A stretch of DNA of 64,000 nt from Mycocentrospora acerina (GCA_022701365.1 JAKUHH010000091.1:186001-250000); one strand, 5' to 3'. Positions 1 through 10,878 are shown, counted from the first letter of the stretch. Translations and numbers: made by a program. Notes: generated by a model from the letters alone, not told the origin.

Positions 1-215
1 GCAAGCGTGTCGCCATGGTCTGCGCCTAGCACCTTCTCCCGCTGCTCAGCCGACTGTCGGAACAGTTGTTCTGCCTCCGCGTACTTCTGCTGGCTGTGAA
101 GCGTAACTGCCAGCCAGTATTTGCTCCAAAGCGTTTCGATGTCTTCGGCGCCCAGCACCTTCTCGAACTGCTCAGCCGACTGTCGTAACAGCGGCTCTGC
201 CTCGCCGTACTTCTG
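1..215 (-). pseudogene. TPR (kinesin light chain/NLR-type) repeat fragment, broken
   Basis: Read on the minus strand this segment encodes two near-identical tetratricopeptide units of the type QKYxEAEPLLRQSAEQ...EKVLGAxxxxTL, each about 42 residues. That is the pattern of kinesin-light-chain repeats found at the C-terminus of many fungal NB-ARC/NACHT proteins. The frame is open from 215 to the window edge but begins directly after an in-frame TAG (216-218). Further upstream the TPR frame is closed by more stops and no start is visible, so the 5' part is missing or decayed. The rest of the gene would lie beyond the left edge. The repeat identity is seen in the sequence. Membership in an NLR-like protein is inferred, because no nucleotide-binding domain is in view. 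Confidence 0.55.
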
Positions 216-218
216 CTA

Positions 219-1064
219 GGCTTTGTCTTACGCAGCACTCTAACAGATGCTTGCGTTCACTCTTAAGCCACTAACGTTAGCAGAGCCTAAAATGATTCGG
301 AAAACTTTCATGCGATAGAAATGTGGAGCGCTTCTAGTGTTGCGCGCCAAGCCGCTGTTTCTAGTTGTGTGGTCATCATAGCTGATCTTGAAGGGGAAGT
401 CGCAATAGCTGATATTTGTACAACAACCGGCATTTGCAAGCAACAATTAATAGGTTTACATATGCTATAGGGCCCCAATATTTACTAGGTAATTTTCTCA
501 ACTTTCACTACGTATATCCTGCAATGTGCTTAACTATTGCATGAAAGGAAACTCCACTAATTATTATTTAGTAGAGCTGTGATAATTAATCAAATACGGA
601 TTTCGTGATGCAACAATTAGACCCTGTGATTGGTCTCACTATAAAAGTGGGTGCGGCACGATTAGTAACACAGTTCATGTTCACGATAGTGTTCCGCCTG
701 CGACGACTACCACTCAAACGCATTTGTAAGTCAAATTCGCGCCGCGCTCTTTTTCCGCGCATGAGTAACAAGACGTTTTGTCAGCAAACCAGTAACTAAC
801 AATAGCTATCAGAAGCATTTTCACCCTGTCATCTGTGACTACACTTACACCTAGCGTTCAGTGACTGAATATACCCTGCAGGGCGCCTACCACAAGTGGT
901 ACAGGACGTCATGGCTGAGCTGCAATTAGGCTCATATATCAACTAAGACAACTTCTAGTCGCAGCTGCACGCCCTCATCTGACTAAACGAGCTCGCCAGA
1001 TTCGCCATTGTAGATTTCAGATCCAACCCCACCACCAGATTAACACGACCGAAAGGCAGACCTA
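219..1064. other. Intergenic, no gene recognised
   Basis: AT-leaning stretch between the TPR fragment and the NmrA-like gene. Only short open frames (61-68 codons) on both strands, without recognisable motifs. The last 60 bases before the NmrA-like start presumably carry its 5' leader. Confidence 0.5.
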
Positions 1065-1910
1065 ATGAGTGCCATCCCTATTGCCGTCACTGGAGCGACT
1101 GGGGGTGTTGGCGGATTCGTCGCGCGCAACCTCGCCGCCCGCCAGCTCCCCCAGCGGCTCCTTGTCCGCACTCCCAGCAAGGCGCCGAAGTTGCCTCACA
1201 GCGAGATACATCAATTCAGCTACAGCGACCATGCCGCCTCCAGCGCAGCGCTGAAGGGCGTGCACACCCTCTTCATGGTCTCAGCCTCAGAGAGCGCGGA
1301 ACGCCTCAACCAGCACCGCTCTTTCGTCGATGCGGCCGCAAAAGCCGGTGTGCAGCACGTTGTCTACACCTCCTTCATAGCTGCTGCACCAGACGCCATT
1401 TTCACACTCGCACGTGATCACTACACAACCGAGGAATATATCAGGGCTAGCGGCATGCGCTGGACCTTCCTGCGCGACAATTTCTACATCGACGTTATGG
1501 AATCCTTCGCAGGCACCGACGGTGTCATTCGCGGCCCGTCAGGCAGCGGCCGCATCTCAATCGTCGCCCGCGAGGACGTTGCCCGCCTTGCCGCCACTGT
1601 GCTTGCCGACCCGGATCAGCACGCTGGCGTTACCTATGATGTCACTGGTCGTGAGGCGCTCTCCATGTCGGACGTCGCTGCGACCATCAGCAAAATTCGC
1701 GGTCGCGACGTACGCTTTCATAATGAGACCATCGAAGAGGCCTATGCCTCTCGCGCACACTACGGTGCCCCGGGCTGGGAGGTCGACGCCTGGGTCAGCA
1801 CCTATCTTGCCATTGACAGTAACGTTATGGCGCCCGTCTCTAATGCAATCCAATCCGTTACTGGCTACGCACCGATGACGCTTGCCGAATATCTGAATGC
1901 CAATTCCTGA
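1065..1910 (+). CDS. NmrA-like NAD(P)-binding SDR-family protein
   Basis: A single-exon gene of 281 aa. The N-terminus carries a Rossmann nucleotide-binding loop, AVTGATGGVGGFVARNLA (residues 7-24), followed by VRTPSKAP where NADPH-preferring enzymes bind phosphate. A YTSF motif follows near residue 101, and a substrate-domain segment has RWTFLRDNFYID. This is the architecture of NmrA/QorB-type atypical short-chain dehydrogenases, which act as NAD(P)H-dependent reductases or as redox-sensing regulators. The substrate cannot be told from sequence. The start is the first ATG of the frame (context CTAATGAGT). The gene is intronless and richer in GC than the DNA on either side, and resembles bacterial QorB-type proteins as much as fungal ones, so transfer is possible but untested. 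No neighbour suggests a pathway. Confidence 0.85.
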   Translation: MSAIPIAVTGATGGVGGFVARNLAARQLPQRLLVRTPSKAPKLPHSEIHQFSYSDHAASSAALKGVHTLFMVSASESAERLNQHRSFVDAAAKAGVQHVVYTSFIAAAPDAIFTLARDHYTTEEYIRASGMRWTFLRDNFYIDVMESFAGTDGVIRGPSGSGRISIVAREDVARLAATVLADPDQHAGVTYDVTGREALSMSDVAATISKIRGRDVRFHNETIEEAYASRAHYGAPGWEVDAWVSTYLAIDSNVMAPVSNAIQSVTGYAPMTLAEYLNANS

Positions 1911-2484
1911 TGAAGTAATGTTGATACAACTTGGATAGACGTCTGCTACGCTGCACTGCTGCAGCATGCATACAAGTGTCTAGAGTTCAACTTGGTTGTC
2001 ACTAGATAATACGACGGGCATTAGCAAGAAGAAGTGCTCAATCCAGAAGAAAGAATTTGAAACGAACCTTTTTTTCCCTTGAATCCGTAATTCATGTCTT
2101 CAAATACCCTCTTGCCTCCCTCAGCAATACACCTGATTTACAGTGAGTCAACTTCTAGGAACACGTCATGGAAAGTACTCGCTCTAGCTTAGCTACCTTG
2201 TGCATTTTGTCCAATAAAGCAAGCATAATATTATTGGTTTCGAGTTTGTTGGCAAGGCATATTGTCGAGTCGGAAATTGAGATTGTCAAACGAGGTAGTC
2301 CATGGCGTTCATATATAGTCCGCATAGCGTTGAAAGAGGCAAATTCATTGTGAACATGGATAAGCTAAAACGATAAAGTCCGATCTTCTGATTGTGCATT
2401 AGCTATTACAGTTGATTCCTTTAAAGCAAGAGAGTTGGTTGTGAATTCGTATTTGAGTGTTGTGAATCAGTCTAATTACATGTT
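1911..2484. other. Intergenic, convergent 3' region
   Basis: Spacer between the convergent NmrA-like and alpha/beta-hydrolase genes. AT-rich, with one 61-codon open frame that has no recognisable features. Presumably holds both 3' untranslated regions. Confidence 0.5.
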
Positions 2485-3658
2485 TTACTGTCCAAAGAAA
2501 CCTAGGAATGCATTGGCAAGCTTCACCTCAGCTTCCAACGCCAGACCGTGACCACAATTTTCGAAGACGTAACTTTGGGTGATGTTGCTTGCAGCCATTT
2601 CCATCTCTGGCTTGACCAGATCTCCAAAAACATATGAACCTCCAACTGTCATTACTGGTATAGTTAGCTTTTCTTTAATGAGCTCGCGGTTGACTTTCCC
2701 TGTGAACCCGTCAGCTGTTGTTCCTCGAAGTTTCCTGGAAAATATTTACCGTTTGTTAAACCAGCTTTGTACGTCTCCAGAATGCCCCTCGAGCCGTCAG
2801 GGCTCTTCGCCAACCCGGTCCACTCCGCAATCTCCTGTCGACTAAGAACAAGTGGGTCAAAGAATTCGGCCTTCAGGAAAGATCCCCAGAACTCCTCTTC
2901 ATGACCGGCAATGAGCATAATCGCAGTATCGATCATATAAAAGAACGGAATATGCCAAGTCCACAAGCGACGCTGCTCGATGTTGTATTCATTGAATTGA
3001 GACACGTTGTCGAGACCGTATCCGGAGAGCAGCATCTCACCAAAAGACAGCGCAAGCACGCGATCTCGATATTCGGCTGCGAGCACGTAGGCAAACTCTG
3101 CACCACCTTTACTAATCATTAGTGTGTGTCCAAGGCTGTTGTAAGATTGGGTGACTCACGGTCTTCTCCGTGGACGTAAAACGTATTGTGTCCAAGCATA
3201 GTCATCAGATCGGCAAGATCCTTCGCGTTCGTACGACTATCGTATCCCATCTCAGCCTCCGGCTTGTCCGTATATCCAAATCCTCTGAGATCCGGTGCCA
3301 CAAGGGTGTAATGCTGGCTCAACAATGGAACAAGTTTATGCCAATAGAAGTTTGTCTTCGGTGTACCGTGCACGAGCAGCAGTGGAGGTCCAGATCCAGC
3401 GATGTAGTAGTGCATCGTGATGTTGTTGAGTCGTGCTCGGCCGTGGCGTACGGCATTGCCGGCATGGTCGTAAACTTCTGGCTGGGTGGACCACGAGATA
3501 GGTTCAACGATGCCAGGGTATTTGTTTCCTGGATAAACGAGGCCAGTGCCGTTCTTGGGGATCATTGGCATGGAGGTGTTTGCGGTCGGTGTCGTGTTGT
3601 GCTGTGCACTTGCAAAGGGCAGAGCAAATGCTACTGCAGCAATTGGAAAAAGGCGCAT
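2485..3658 (-). CDS. Secreted epoxide-hydrolase-like alpha/beta hydrolase
   Basis: Three exons (3658-3160, 3106-2750, 2699-2485) joined by introns of 53 and 50 nt give 356 aa. Both introns begin with GT (GTGAGT, GTAAAT) and end with AG (AAAG, CACAG), with CTAATGA and GCTGAC branch-like sites. The mature protein follows a probable signal peptide (residues 1-18, cut near ASAQ). The fold is shown by the oxyanion-hole motif LLVHGTP and by the nucleophile elbow VHGEDRGAEFAY, which is formed across intron 1 and puts Asp where epoxide hydrolases and haloacid dehalogenases have it. The catalytic His lies in CGHGLALE near the C-terminus. Family knowledge suggests hydrolysis of an epoxide or halide; the substrate is unknown. 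Without splicing intron 2 the frame ends early in a false 'KKS' tail. The cap region between the two halves is intact. Confidence 0.85.
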
Positions 3659-4955
3659 CTTGATTCGTGACGAAGGTCTCTTAGAAGCGTCGGTCGGAAT
3701 GCAAAATCGGGGTTTCGACTGTAAAGACTGAAAGGAGGAAAGGGGTTATCGGGATTTTCAGTATGTTCAACTTAACGATTGAAGTAGCGATACAACATTG
3801 ACAAAGTCGGCAAAGGCAGCTTTTAAGCATTCCTTCTTCCTTCTCTATTATGAAGCAGACTCCAGTATTATCAACAACTCTGTTTAGAAATTCAGATGTA
3901 TTGCTAAGCCGAACCTGCATGCGGAATGCTTGCCGTACCATGTGCGTGCGCGCAACACACTTTCTGTCAATATTTTACAACTACGCAATCATACATTGCG
4001 ATTGAGAACGCGATTGCTGAAGCATGAGCTCTAGAGCCGAGCCAAAAGCTTTGTACAACGTGTTCTGCCATCGAGCTGGTCAACGCGACATGCCTCAACG
4101 ACAAGAAGTGCAATGATCTAAGGGAAAAGACGGAATTCAGCTTTCTCTTTCTGCTTATATTACCTGCGGAATGAAAAGTCTCTAATACTTGGCCTAGGTG
4201 CTCAAACTGACTCGTTCCAACGCTGATTAGAAAATGAAGAAAACTAGGGAACCCAGAAAAGTTCGCGACAGCTAGAATTGGCTCATTACGAATGAAAAAC
4301 CATAACAGCTGATAACGATAGGTAGGTGATTTAACTAGGAAGGTTCGTACTTCGTATAGCCTGAGAGTTGCGGTGGAGATTCTACCAGCAAAGTTGATTG
4401 ATGTGGTTGAAGATGAATAATAGGTAGGAATTAGATTGTTGTTCACTTCACGTACAGGTGACAATTACGTATCATTAGTTAGAAACCAAACAACTACAAT
4501 TAGAATAACAACACTAATGTAAAAAACTAAATAATAACAATTAGCAGAATACTTCTATTAAAACATGTTTTTATAACTTTAGAATTAAAATTTTCTGCTT
4601 ATAAAATGTCACAATAAGGTTAACTTTAAGCTATTTCATATTACTTTACTAATTATATCCTTTATTACCTATATGCTTAAGTTAAGGAATGAAAACTTAA
4701 GATTTTAAACTTAAGGTTAGAAGCATAATAAAATTTGTTTATCTTAATACTTACAAACCTAGTATAATAATTTTTAAAGAAAAGTAAAAAGCTACCTATT
4801 AATCTTTAACTATACATATAAGAATTAATTGCTCTATTTAGAAGGGGCTGTATATTTAAATAGATCTTAGAGTGTAATGGGCTACGCCTAGTTAGGAGTC
4901 TCAGCACAAACCTCTATCTAACAAACAGCTAACAAGAGACTGACTGCTAAGCTAC
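3659..4955. other. AT-rich intergenic, no convincing gene
   Basis: The part next to 3658 is the probable promoter of the hydrolase. A 165-codon minus-strand frame (3967-4464) is long for such DNA but has no recognised motif, and I do not call it a gene. From about 4480 to 4860 the sequence becomes strongly AT-rich, with many TAA/TTA runs, as in DNA degraded by repeat-induced point mutation. Confidence 0.5.
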
Positions 4956-5115
4956 TGTAACGACACAGGCTATAAGAGAGTGATCCGAATAGGGTCTGTA
5001 TGTCCACTGCGAGGCATATAGGAGTGCTGGGACTAGAGGGTATACTAAAGATACTATTCTCTACACCTATAGGTCTTGTACAAAAGGATATAGAAAAACT
5101 ACTCTACAAAGCTAC
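4956..5115 (+). repeat. Left terminal inverted repeat
   Basis: Pairs with 5718-5877 in inverse orientation at roughly 89% identity by hand count; starts TGTAACGAC. Confidence 0.8.
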
Positions 5116-5418
5116 ATAGGCTGCAACCTTATATACCCTTTCCTAGGATTGCCATCCGGGGCGAGTACAAAACGGGTGGCTATCAGATAGGTGTCATTTG
5201 ACTCAGGGGTGATGATAGGATGTTGTAATGGTTAGGCGCCCTGCCCTTGCTATTGATACTACGCAATAACCCCACTTATACCAAAAGGTAAGCACAAGAA
5301 TACATAAGCAAGTATTCTTCGTGTAGTATAATATATATAGTGCTAGATCCAGACTTTGCCGACTAGATGCTATAAGCGAGGTAAGCCACGTTGACTGTGC
5401 ACGTGCTTAGTCGTTACA

Positions 5419-5441
5419 GATGTGACGTTGTGAACGTTACA
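5419..5441 (+). repeat. Inner inverted repeat, left copy
   Basis: A 23-base segment ending GAACGTTACA matches the reverse complement of 5590-5612 at 21 of 23 positions. It shares the CGTTACA/TGTAACG motif with the outer ends, so it may mark a nested or rearranged copy of the same family. Confidence 0.6.
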
Positions 5442-5589
5442 GCTACCTAGACTTACTAAGCCGAAACTCGTCCTAGGGCCCTCTAGCATAACTGGCAGCA
5501 CTAGATACCCTACAGATAACTTACAGAAACCATACGGATAGTCCACACAGACTGTCTAGGAACCTAACCTTTATCTAGGACTGCCCTAG

Positions 5590-5612
5590 TGTAACGTTCA
5601 CTACGTTACATC
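5590..5612 (-). repeat. Inner inverted repeat, right copy
   Basis: Begins TGTAACGTTC and pairs with 5419-5441; see that entry. Confidence 0.6.
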
Positions 5613-5717
5613 CTGGCCTACCCCTGAATCAACTGGTACTTATCCGGAAGCTATCCGTTACGCACCTACTAGGGTTAAGGATACCTAGGGGAATAGATAT
5701 ACAAGGAGGTTAGCTGC

Positions 5718-5877
5718 GTAGCCTTGTAGAGTAGTTTTTCTGTATCCTTTTGTACAAAATCTATAGGCGTAGAGAATAGTATCTTTAGTATATCCTCTAG
5801 TCCCAGCACTCCTATATGCCTTGTAGTAGACATTCAGAACCTATTTAAATCACTCTCTTATTACCTGCGTCGTTACA
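5718..5877 (-). repeat. Right terminal inverted repeat
   Basis: Inverse partner of 4956-5115; ends GTCGTTACA. Where the two copies differ, this copy often carries A or T where the left has G or C. Confidence 0.8.
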
Positions 5878-6493
5878 AAAGGCACTAATGCAAATGTAAT
5901 TTTCAAGTAAGAGGAGTCTAAGATATTTATTAAAAGCTATAGCGCCTAACTTACATATAAAAAAGATAAGTTTAAAAGTGTGCGCAGATATTAAGTTGCT
6001 TAAAGCGAAAGTACCCTGCATCTGTCCTATCACGGCGGGTGTCCCAGCACGCAGGGAGGGATGTTAACAGTTTGTTCAATTCATTACGCTTTTATTTTTT
6101 AATTTATTTCGTCTCTTCGGAATTATATGTTTTGTCAAAATTAAACCCTCATATTTGATGCTAGGCTCTGTGGTCGTTTTCGGTTACCGTTTTAATATGA
6201 AGCTTCAAGTCAATACTGCTCTCTCCCGCCAACCAGCTATCTGAAAGGTCGCAGGATTTATTTAAATGAAGTTTATGTCGCCTTTACCTTCAATTCGATG
6301 ATAGAAATGAGATGAGTCATAATAACTAGCCGCAATGTTGTTTCTAGTGTAGCTACTAATTGTTGCACTTCGCTACTGAAGAAGCATTTCAACGCTGTCA
6401 GATTATGTGGAAGAGGGATCGGGTAAACCTTCTATTGATATGTTAGACATATAGAGTGTGAGCTATCACTATGTGTCCGTTTAAAGAAACCTC
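5878..6493. other. AT-rich intergenic
   Basis: Flank of the transposon-like element and 3' region of the HET-domain gene. No open frame with recognisable content. Confidence 0.5.
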
Positions 6494-8212
6494 CTATGTC
6501 TCTTCCATAATCCTAGTTCCAGAATCATCATTCTCCTGCTTCCGCTCCTGATCCCATACCGTGAAGAACTCTTTCCGTTCATCCTCTGTGATGGATCTGT
6601 ACGAGACATACCGACCAGGCAACGGGTTCTTTTCACTGGATATTCTGTAGCCACCTACAAAGACAAGTCAATGGATTAGTCTTAACGCGATGATAACTTA
6701 GAACTCACCTTCCTCGATAATCTGATAGTCAACTTTAACGACACAGATCATCTTGTCTCCCATGAACCTTTTGTTCATACTAACCCAGTATCCAATCTTT
6801 TCATTCGACGGCGAGGGACCCCAAACACTTCTTCCGCCAGGGTTTCGCATCTTGTCAATAAGATCGACTTCGTAAGTTGTGTCGGGATGTGATACTTCAC
6901 AAAACACAATTTTAAGCCCTTCATCAAACGGCTCCATGCTCTTCGAGCAATCCAGTTCAAGAATCTTAGCTTCTTCATTCCAGGCATAGCTTGGCTCCAC
7001 TTTAAGAATTTGGAGCTCAGCCGGGTAATACTCAACATGGAAACCTCCAAGACGAAACTCCATACGCGATTCGTAATAGAAGGTATCAAATGTATTTGGT
7101 ACCGTGACCCATTCCGATTCTGGACTTGGGTTATTGCTTGCGAATCGGACATATTCGGGATTCAAAATACGATAGGTCTCATCCGCATCCACACGTGCAA
7201 ACTGGATGCGACCAATTTGCCTTAGCTTAACGCAATGGAAACCTTCACCTGTATTAACGACAACAGCGAAAAATTCCGGGCCGGAGCTGCCAGGCACTTC
7301 CAACAAAGGGAGATCAATCTCGAGGCCTCTCTGTGTGACTTCGAAGCGTCCGTAATTCGCGCTTAGATTGTAGTCGTCAAAGGAGACAAACTCTACAGGA
7401 GAGCGTGCGAAGAGGTTCCTGAAAGATGTATGTGATTGCTCTGATGCTTTCCAGAGAAAAATTGTCCGGTCGTTAGTCCTCCTGATTATCTCGTGTTGCA
7501 ATCGGAGGAATGCTCGTTCACCCTCGCCATACAAAAGTGGCATGTTGATGTCAAAGAGCCCGAGCAAGCAATATGCTATATCTTCCACTCGAGTTGTGGT
7601 CCGTTTTGCTGCCCAGGTCATGCGTTCGGCCACTGAAATTCTATCAAACCCTGATCCGAGGAGAACCATTGATGATATACCAGTATGTCGCGCAATGGTC
7701 TGGCACATTTCTCGCTTAGTTCCAATATTTCGCCAGTTGCTCGTGTAGAAAGTACTATTTCGAGGTGCGATCAGCTCTTGCAACGTCCATCCCCTGGTAA
7801 ACCATCTCGCATTAACGAATGCTCTTGTCCAAGCATCATTATCCTCTCCATCATCAACCCAGCCATCTGGAGGTGGCTCATCAATATCTGCCAGGTAGTT
7901 ATAACAGACTTTCGCATTCTTGTAAATCATGTACATGGAATTGATCGACTCGGACAGATCTGCACTACTAGACTTGTCGATACAACAGGTATCGATCCAG
8001 ATGTAGTCAATTCCATCGCTTAGTGCTTGCCGTGCGGTAAACCCAATTTTGGCAAATTCAGGGCGCTGACGAATGCTTTCAAGAGAAAAAACAAGGTCGC
8101 AATACAAGATTTCATTGTCGGTCCACGTGTGTGAGAGGACAGCATATGTGACTGTATTTCGTGAGTCGCTGATCTCTTTGAACCGAAATGTTCGAGCATC
8201 CAGTAGTCGCAT
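6494..8212 (-). CDS. HET-domain protein (heterokaryon incompatibility family)
   Basis: Two exons (8212-6709 and 6654-6494) around a 54-nt intron (GTGAGT...TTGTAG) give 554 aa. The N-terminal half is a classical HET domain in the usual order: YAVLSHTW (residues 23-30), then DYIWIDTCCIDKSSSADLSE with the conserved Cys pair, then Y-N-Y-L-A-D, then WFTRGWTLQELIAP. After it comes a segment, ITRVEDIAYCLLGLFDINMPLLYGEG-like, typical of HET-D/E-type proteins. The last 300 residues have no recognised repeat: no WD40, TPR or ankyrin. HET domains trigger cell death on non-self recognition in fungal fusion, and this gene belongs to the large accessory class. Splicing replaces an early stop after the sixth codon of intron 1 by a 53-residue acidic tail. 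It lies beside AT-rich, transposon-bearing DNA, a common setting for such genes. Confidence 0.9.
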
Positions 8213-9524
8213 CTTGAACGGCTTTAAATTGCCTTGATGGTTGCATGAACTGATTACTGTGGAGTATGGAAAGGCTACTGGTGTTTGCTGTTCGTGGTAC
8301 AGGCTTGTTACTAAATCGGCCTAAACTGAATGAGATGCTTAAGGTATGATATACTCACAGAGATATTTCGATCAACACAAGATTACAGAATGTTGAATTT
8401 ATACTATCCTGGCCCTATTCCTTTTTATCGGGCCAAAACAAGATCGTCAATAGTTGCCCAGCTTTTAACCGCCTGCAGGCGCTGTGGCGTAAGGCCTAAT
8501 CTGAAAATGTACGATCCCAATTTTGAAGCTCTATGTGACAGGTCTTTAGTTCAAACCACCGTTTGTGTGTCTTGGCTTGTGTTCCATTTTTCTTCAGGGG
8601 CATCCCGCCAAGGGCGCGTACCTTTGCATGCAGCTGGCACTGTAGCCACTTAACATGTTAAAATTTGCAGATTGCTGTGATATACTCGCACACTGTTCAA
8701 ATACCCTTTATCCATCAGCCTTTTGGGGGAAAATCTTATCAACTACCTTGCACTCTGCTCGTACCTCTTGATTTGAATACTACCTTTACGCACGGCTTCA
8801 ACGACGTTTCACCATCCCATCTGCTTCTTAACTATGATCCATTTTCTTGCCAATCAACAGCATCTCTAGTGCCATCTTCCAAGTGCCTTGATTAAACACT
8901 CTGTCGCGGTCTCTCATAACTTTGGTCGATTTGTATGTTCACGCACACCTATGGGACCTATTGGCCGCGAGGAGTATTAATCAATGCCTAATAGATTGAT
9001 ACCCAAATGCCCGGGATTTAGTTTGACTTACGACAAGCATAGTTGACCTGCGTAATGTAGATAGCTTGCAACACTAGGCAAGCGAAAAAGATCACAGGCT
9101 AATTAGGCACGCACTTAAGTATCTCATTAACGCTGTACATTCACGTCTAGGACCTGTCTAGTCCTCTGCAATGCCTAGAATTTGGTTCTATACAAAAAGC
9201 GAGACAAGTGTGTATAAATGTAAATTGTGTTGCAGCTGCCTGCAACGACCTTTTGACAGGTTGGGAGTGTGATTTACAGAGACACTTGATATCGTTTCAT
9301 GATTCTTCACCTCAGAACGCGTGACGCATCTGGTGAAAGGCAACTCAATATCCCATATTTTTGGAGAAGTAGCTGCCTTTCACCGATAATATACATTGTG
9401 CAAATACCTGAACTCACATTCACCTTGTCAGCGTCAATGCCAACATCTATGGTTTAGATAAAACGGAGTTGCCCGCTGCGGAGAAATTCCCTCACAACTA
9501 TACAAACATCTCTAGATCTTCAAG
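8213..9524. other. Intergenic, divergent promoter region
   Basis: Lies between the divergent HET and kinase genes. Contains open frames of 107 and 76 codons (8330-8653, 8665-8895) without recognisable motifs; they look fortuitous. Presumably carries both promoters. Confidence 0.5.
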
Positions 9525-10580
9525 ATGACAGACCTCACATGGGTCCGTAAGATGGACGATAACCCAGCATACGAGTTTCCTGTTGGGCACATATTCGAAG
9601 AGGAGATCCAGAAAGGCTCAGAAGGTGTTGTCAATTTGTGGACTCGTAAATTGACAGGTGAACTGGTTGCTGTAAAGGTCGTCAGGTCTGAGAAGAAACT
9701 GCCAATAGAAGTCGATATTCTAACAACTCTGCCGCTGCACAACTCTATCGTCAAGTGTCTGGCTGTCTACGATAAGGCACCAACACCCGAATCCATGTCA
9801 ATTATACTCGAATACTGCCCAGGCGATCTGTACAACTTTGTCTGGACTGTCGCGTGGGAGAAAAACAAGGCCGTTTTTTTGGAGCTGTTCATGTGGGCGA
9901 TATTCAAGCAACTTCTAAATGCAACTGCTTTCTTGCACGAAGGAAAAGGTAGTGAGTGCCCGTTGTGGAAACCGGTAGTGCACCGTGATATCAAACAGGA
10001 AAACATCTTGATCAAAACACTGGGATCGAAAGACGACTGGTCAGAGGTGGTGATCAAACTCGCTGATTTTGGTCTGTCGGATTGGTATCATTCGGCAACG
10101 CCTGATATTCGACTGGGCATGGGGACTCTCTTATTTTGGCCACCAGAGAATACGACGAAGAACAGGAGGTTGACACCAGCTGCTGATGTTTGGGCCGTGG
10201 GTGCCGTAATTCACGAGTTGGCACACACTTTCGAACCAGTTGTCGACTAGGAATTCACCAAGCGGGAGTGGTTTTCACAACATCACGAGTATCCATATTC
10301 GGAGTATGAGGACGAACTGTCAAAGCAGAACTACTGGTTTATAAACTCGCCGCGAAAGGTCTGGCCCATCAACGTGGACGAGCAAGAACCAGATGCAAGA
10401 AGGAACAGGCCAACGCCTAAATACTCAGACTCGCTCAACAAATGCTTGATGATGGCGCTACACATAGATAGAGACGAGCGACCTGGATCTGGAACGCTGT
10501 TGGCACATGTTGAAGAAGCCCAAGCCGAGCTTTTGTTGCAGGAGCTCAACATGATGGATGAAGAAGTCCAAGAATGGTGA
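9525..10580 (+). pseudogene. Protein kinase interrupted by an in-frame TAG
   Basis: A single frame runs from 9525 to 10580 but is cut at 10248-10250 by TAG. The first part (241 aa) holds most of a Ser/Thr kinase: a loop KGSEGVV, the beta-3 lysine in VAVKVV, the catalytic loop VHRDIKQEN, the Mg-binding DFG in LADFGLS, the WPPEN (APE-like) end of the activation loop, and the subdomain IX stretch DVWAVGAVIHELA. The remaining 109 codons after the stop continue in the same frame with normal C-lobe content, including DRDERPGSGTLL-like subdomain XI (ARG of the family is in DERPG). A GT-AG excision of 45 nt would remove the stop but would also remove conserved subdomain IX, so I do not favour splicing. 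TAG could come from CAG by one C-to-T change. Either a pseudogene, a truncated protein, or a sequencing error. Confidence 0.75.
10248..10250 (+). other. Premature amber codon in the kinase
   Basis: In-frame TAG after VVD and before EFTKREW; both sides keep the same frame and family-like content. Confidence 0.8.
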
Positions 10581-10878
10581 AGAATAATGATGATATGGAC
10601 GCGTTGATACGAAGTGGACTTGAGATTACTTAATTGAACTACATCTGTACTATGTAAAGCCGTGTTGCGCCAGACGGTGGCATTGAAATAATGCGAAGTC
10701 GTTACCGTATCTGGGGGAGGCGACGCGTGACGTTCGCGATCGCGCTAGCTGACTAACGCCCGGTTACTCCTTCCCTCTCAGACGCGTTCTACATCTCTTC
10801 ACTCCACTACACTCCATTCCCAGATATCGCCTTTCTGTCTGCTCATCCGAGTCTATCGCAACAGTACGTCCCCCCAAA

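Larger units (their letters stand above)
4956..5877. mobile_element. Non-autonomous DNA transposon-like element with 160-bp terminal inverted repeats
   Basis: The ends are inverted copies: 4956-5115 matches the reverse complement of 5718-5877 over 160 bases, with about 18 differences by hand count. Both ends begin TGTAACGAC. About 15 of the differences are transitions (C/T or G/A), as repeat-induced point mutation would leave. The interior of about 600 bases has no open frame of useful length and no transposase motif, so the element must depend on proteins supplied elsewhere, or is dead. I see no target-site duplication: the flanks read CTAC on the left and AAAG on the right. The superfamily cannot be assigned from the ends alone. 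An internal inverted repeat lies within it. Confidence 0.75.

Noticed and set aside
3967..4464. 165-codon minus-strand frame in AT-rich DNA
   Set aside because: Long for its composition but without motifs, splice context or homologous-looking segments; kept only as a note.
8330..8895. Two open frames between the HET and kinase genes
   Set aside because: They lie in a promoter region, have no motifs and no splice signals joining them.
10204..10248. A 45-nt GT-AG excision that would remove the kinase stop
   Set aside because: It would delete conserved subdomain IX residues (VIHELA), has no branch-site match and would be unusually short.
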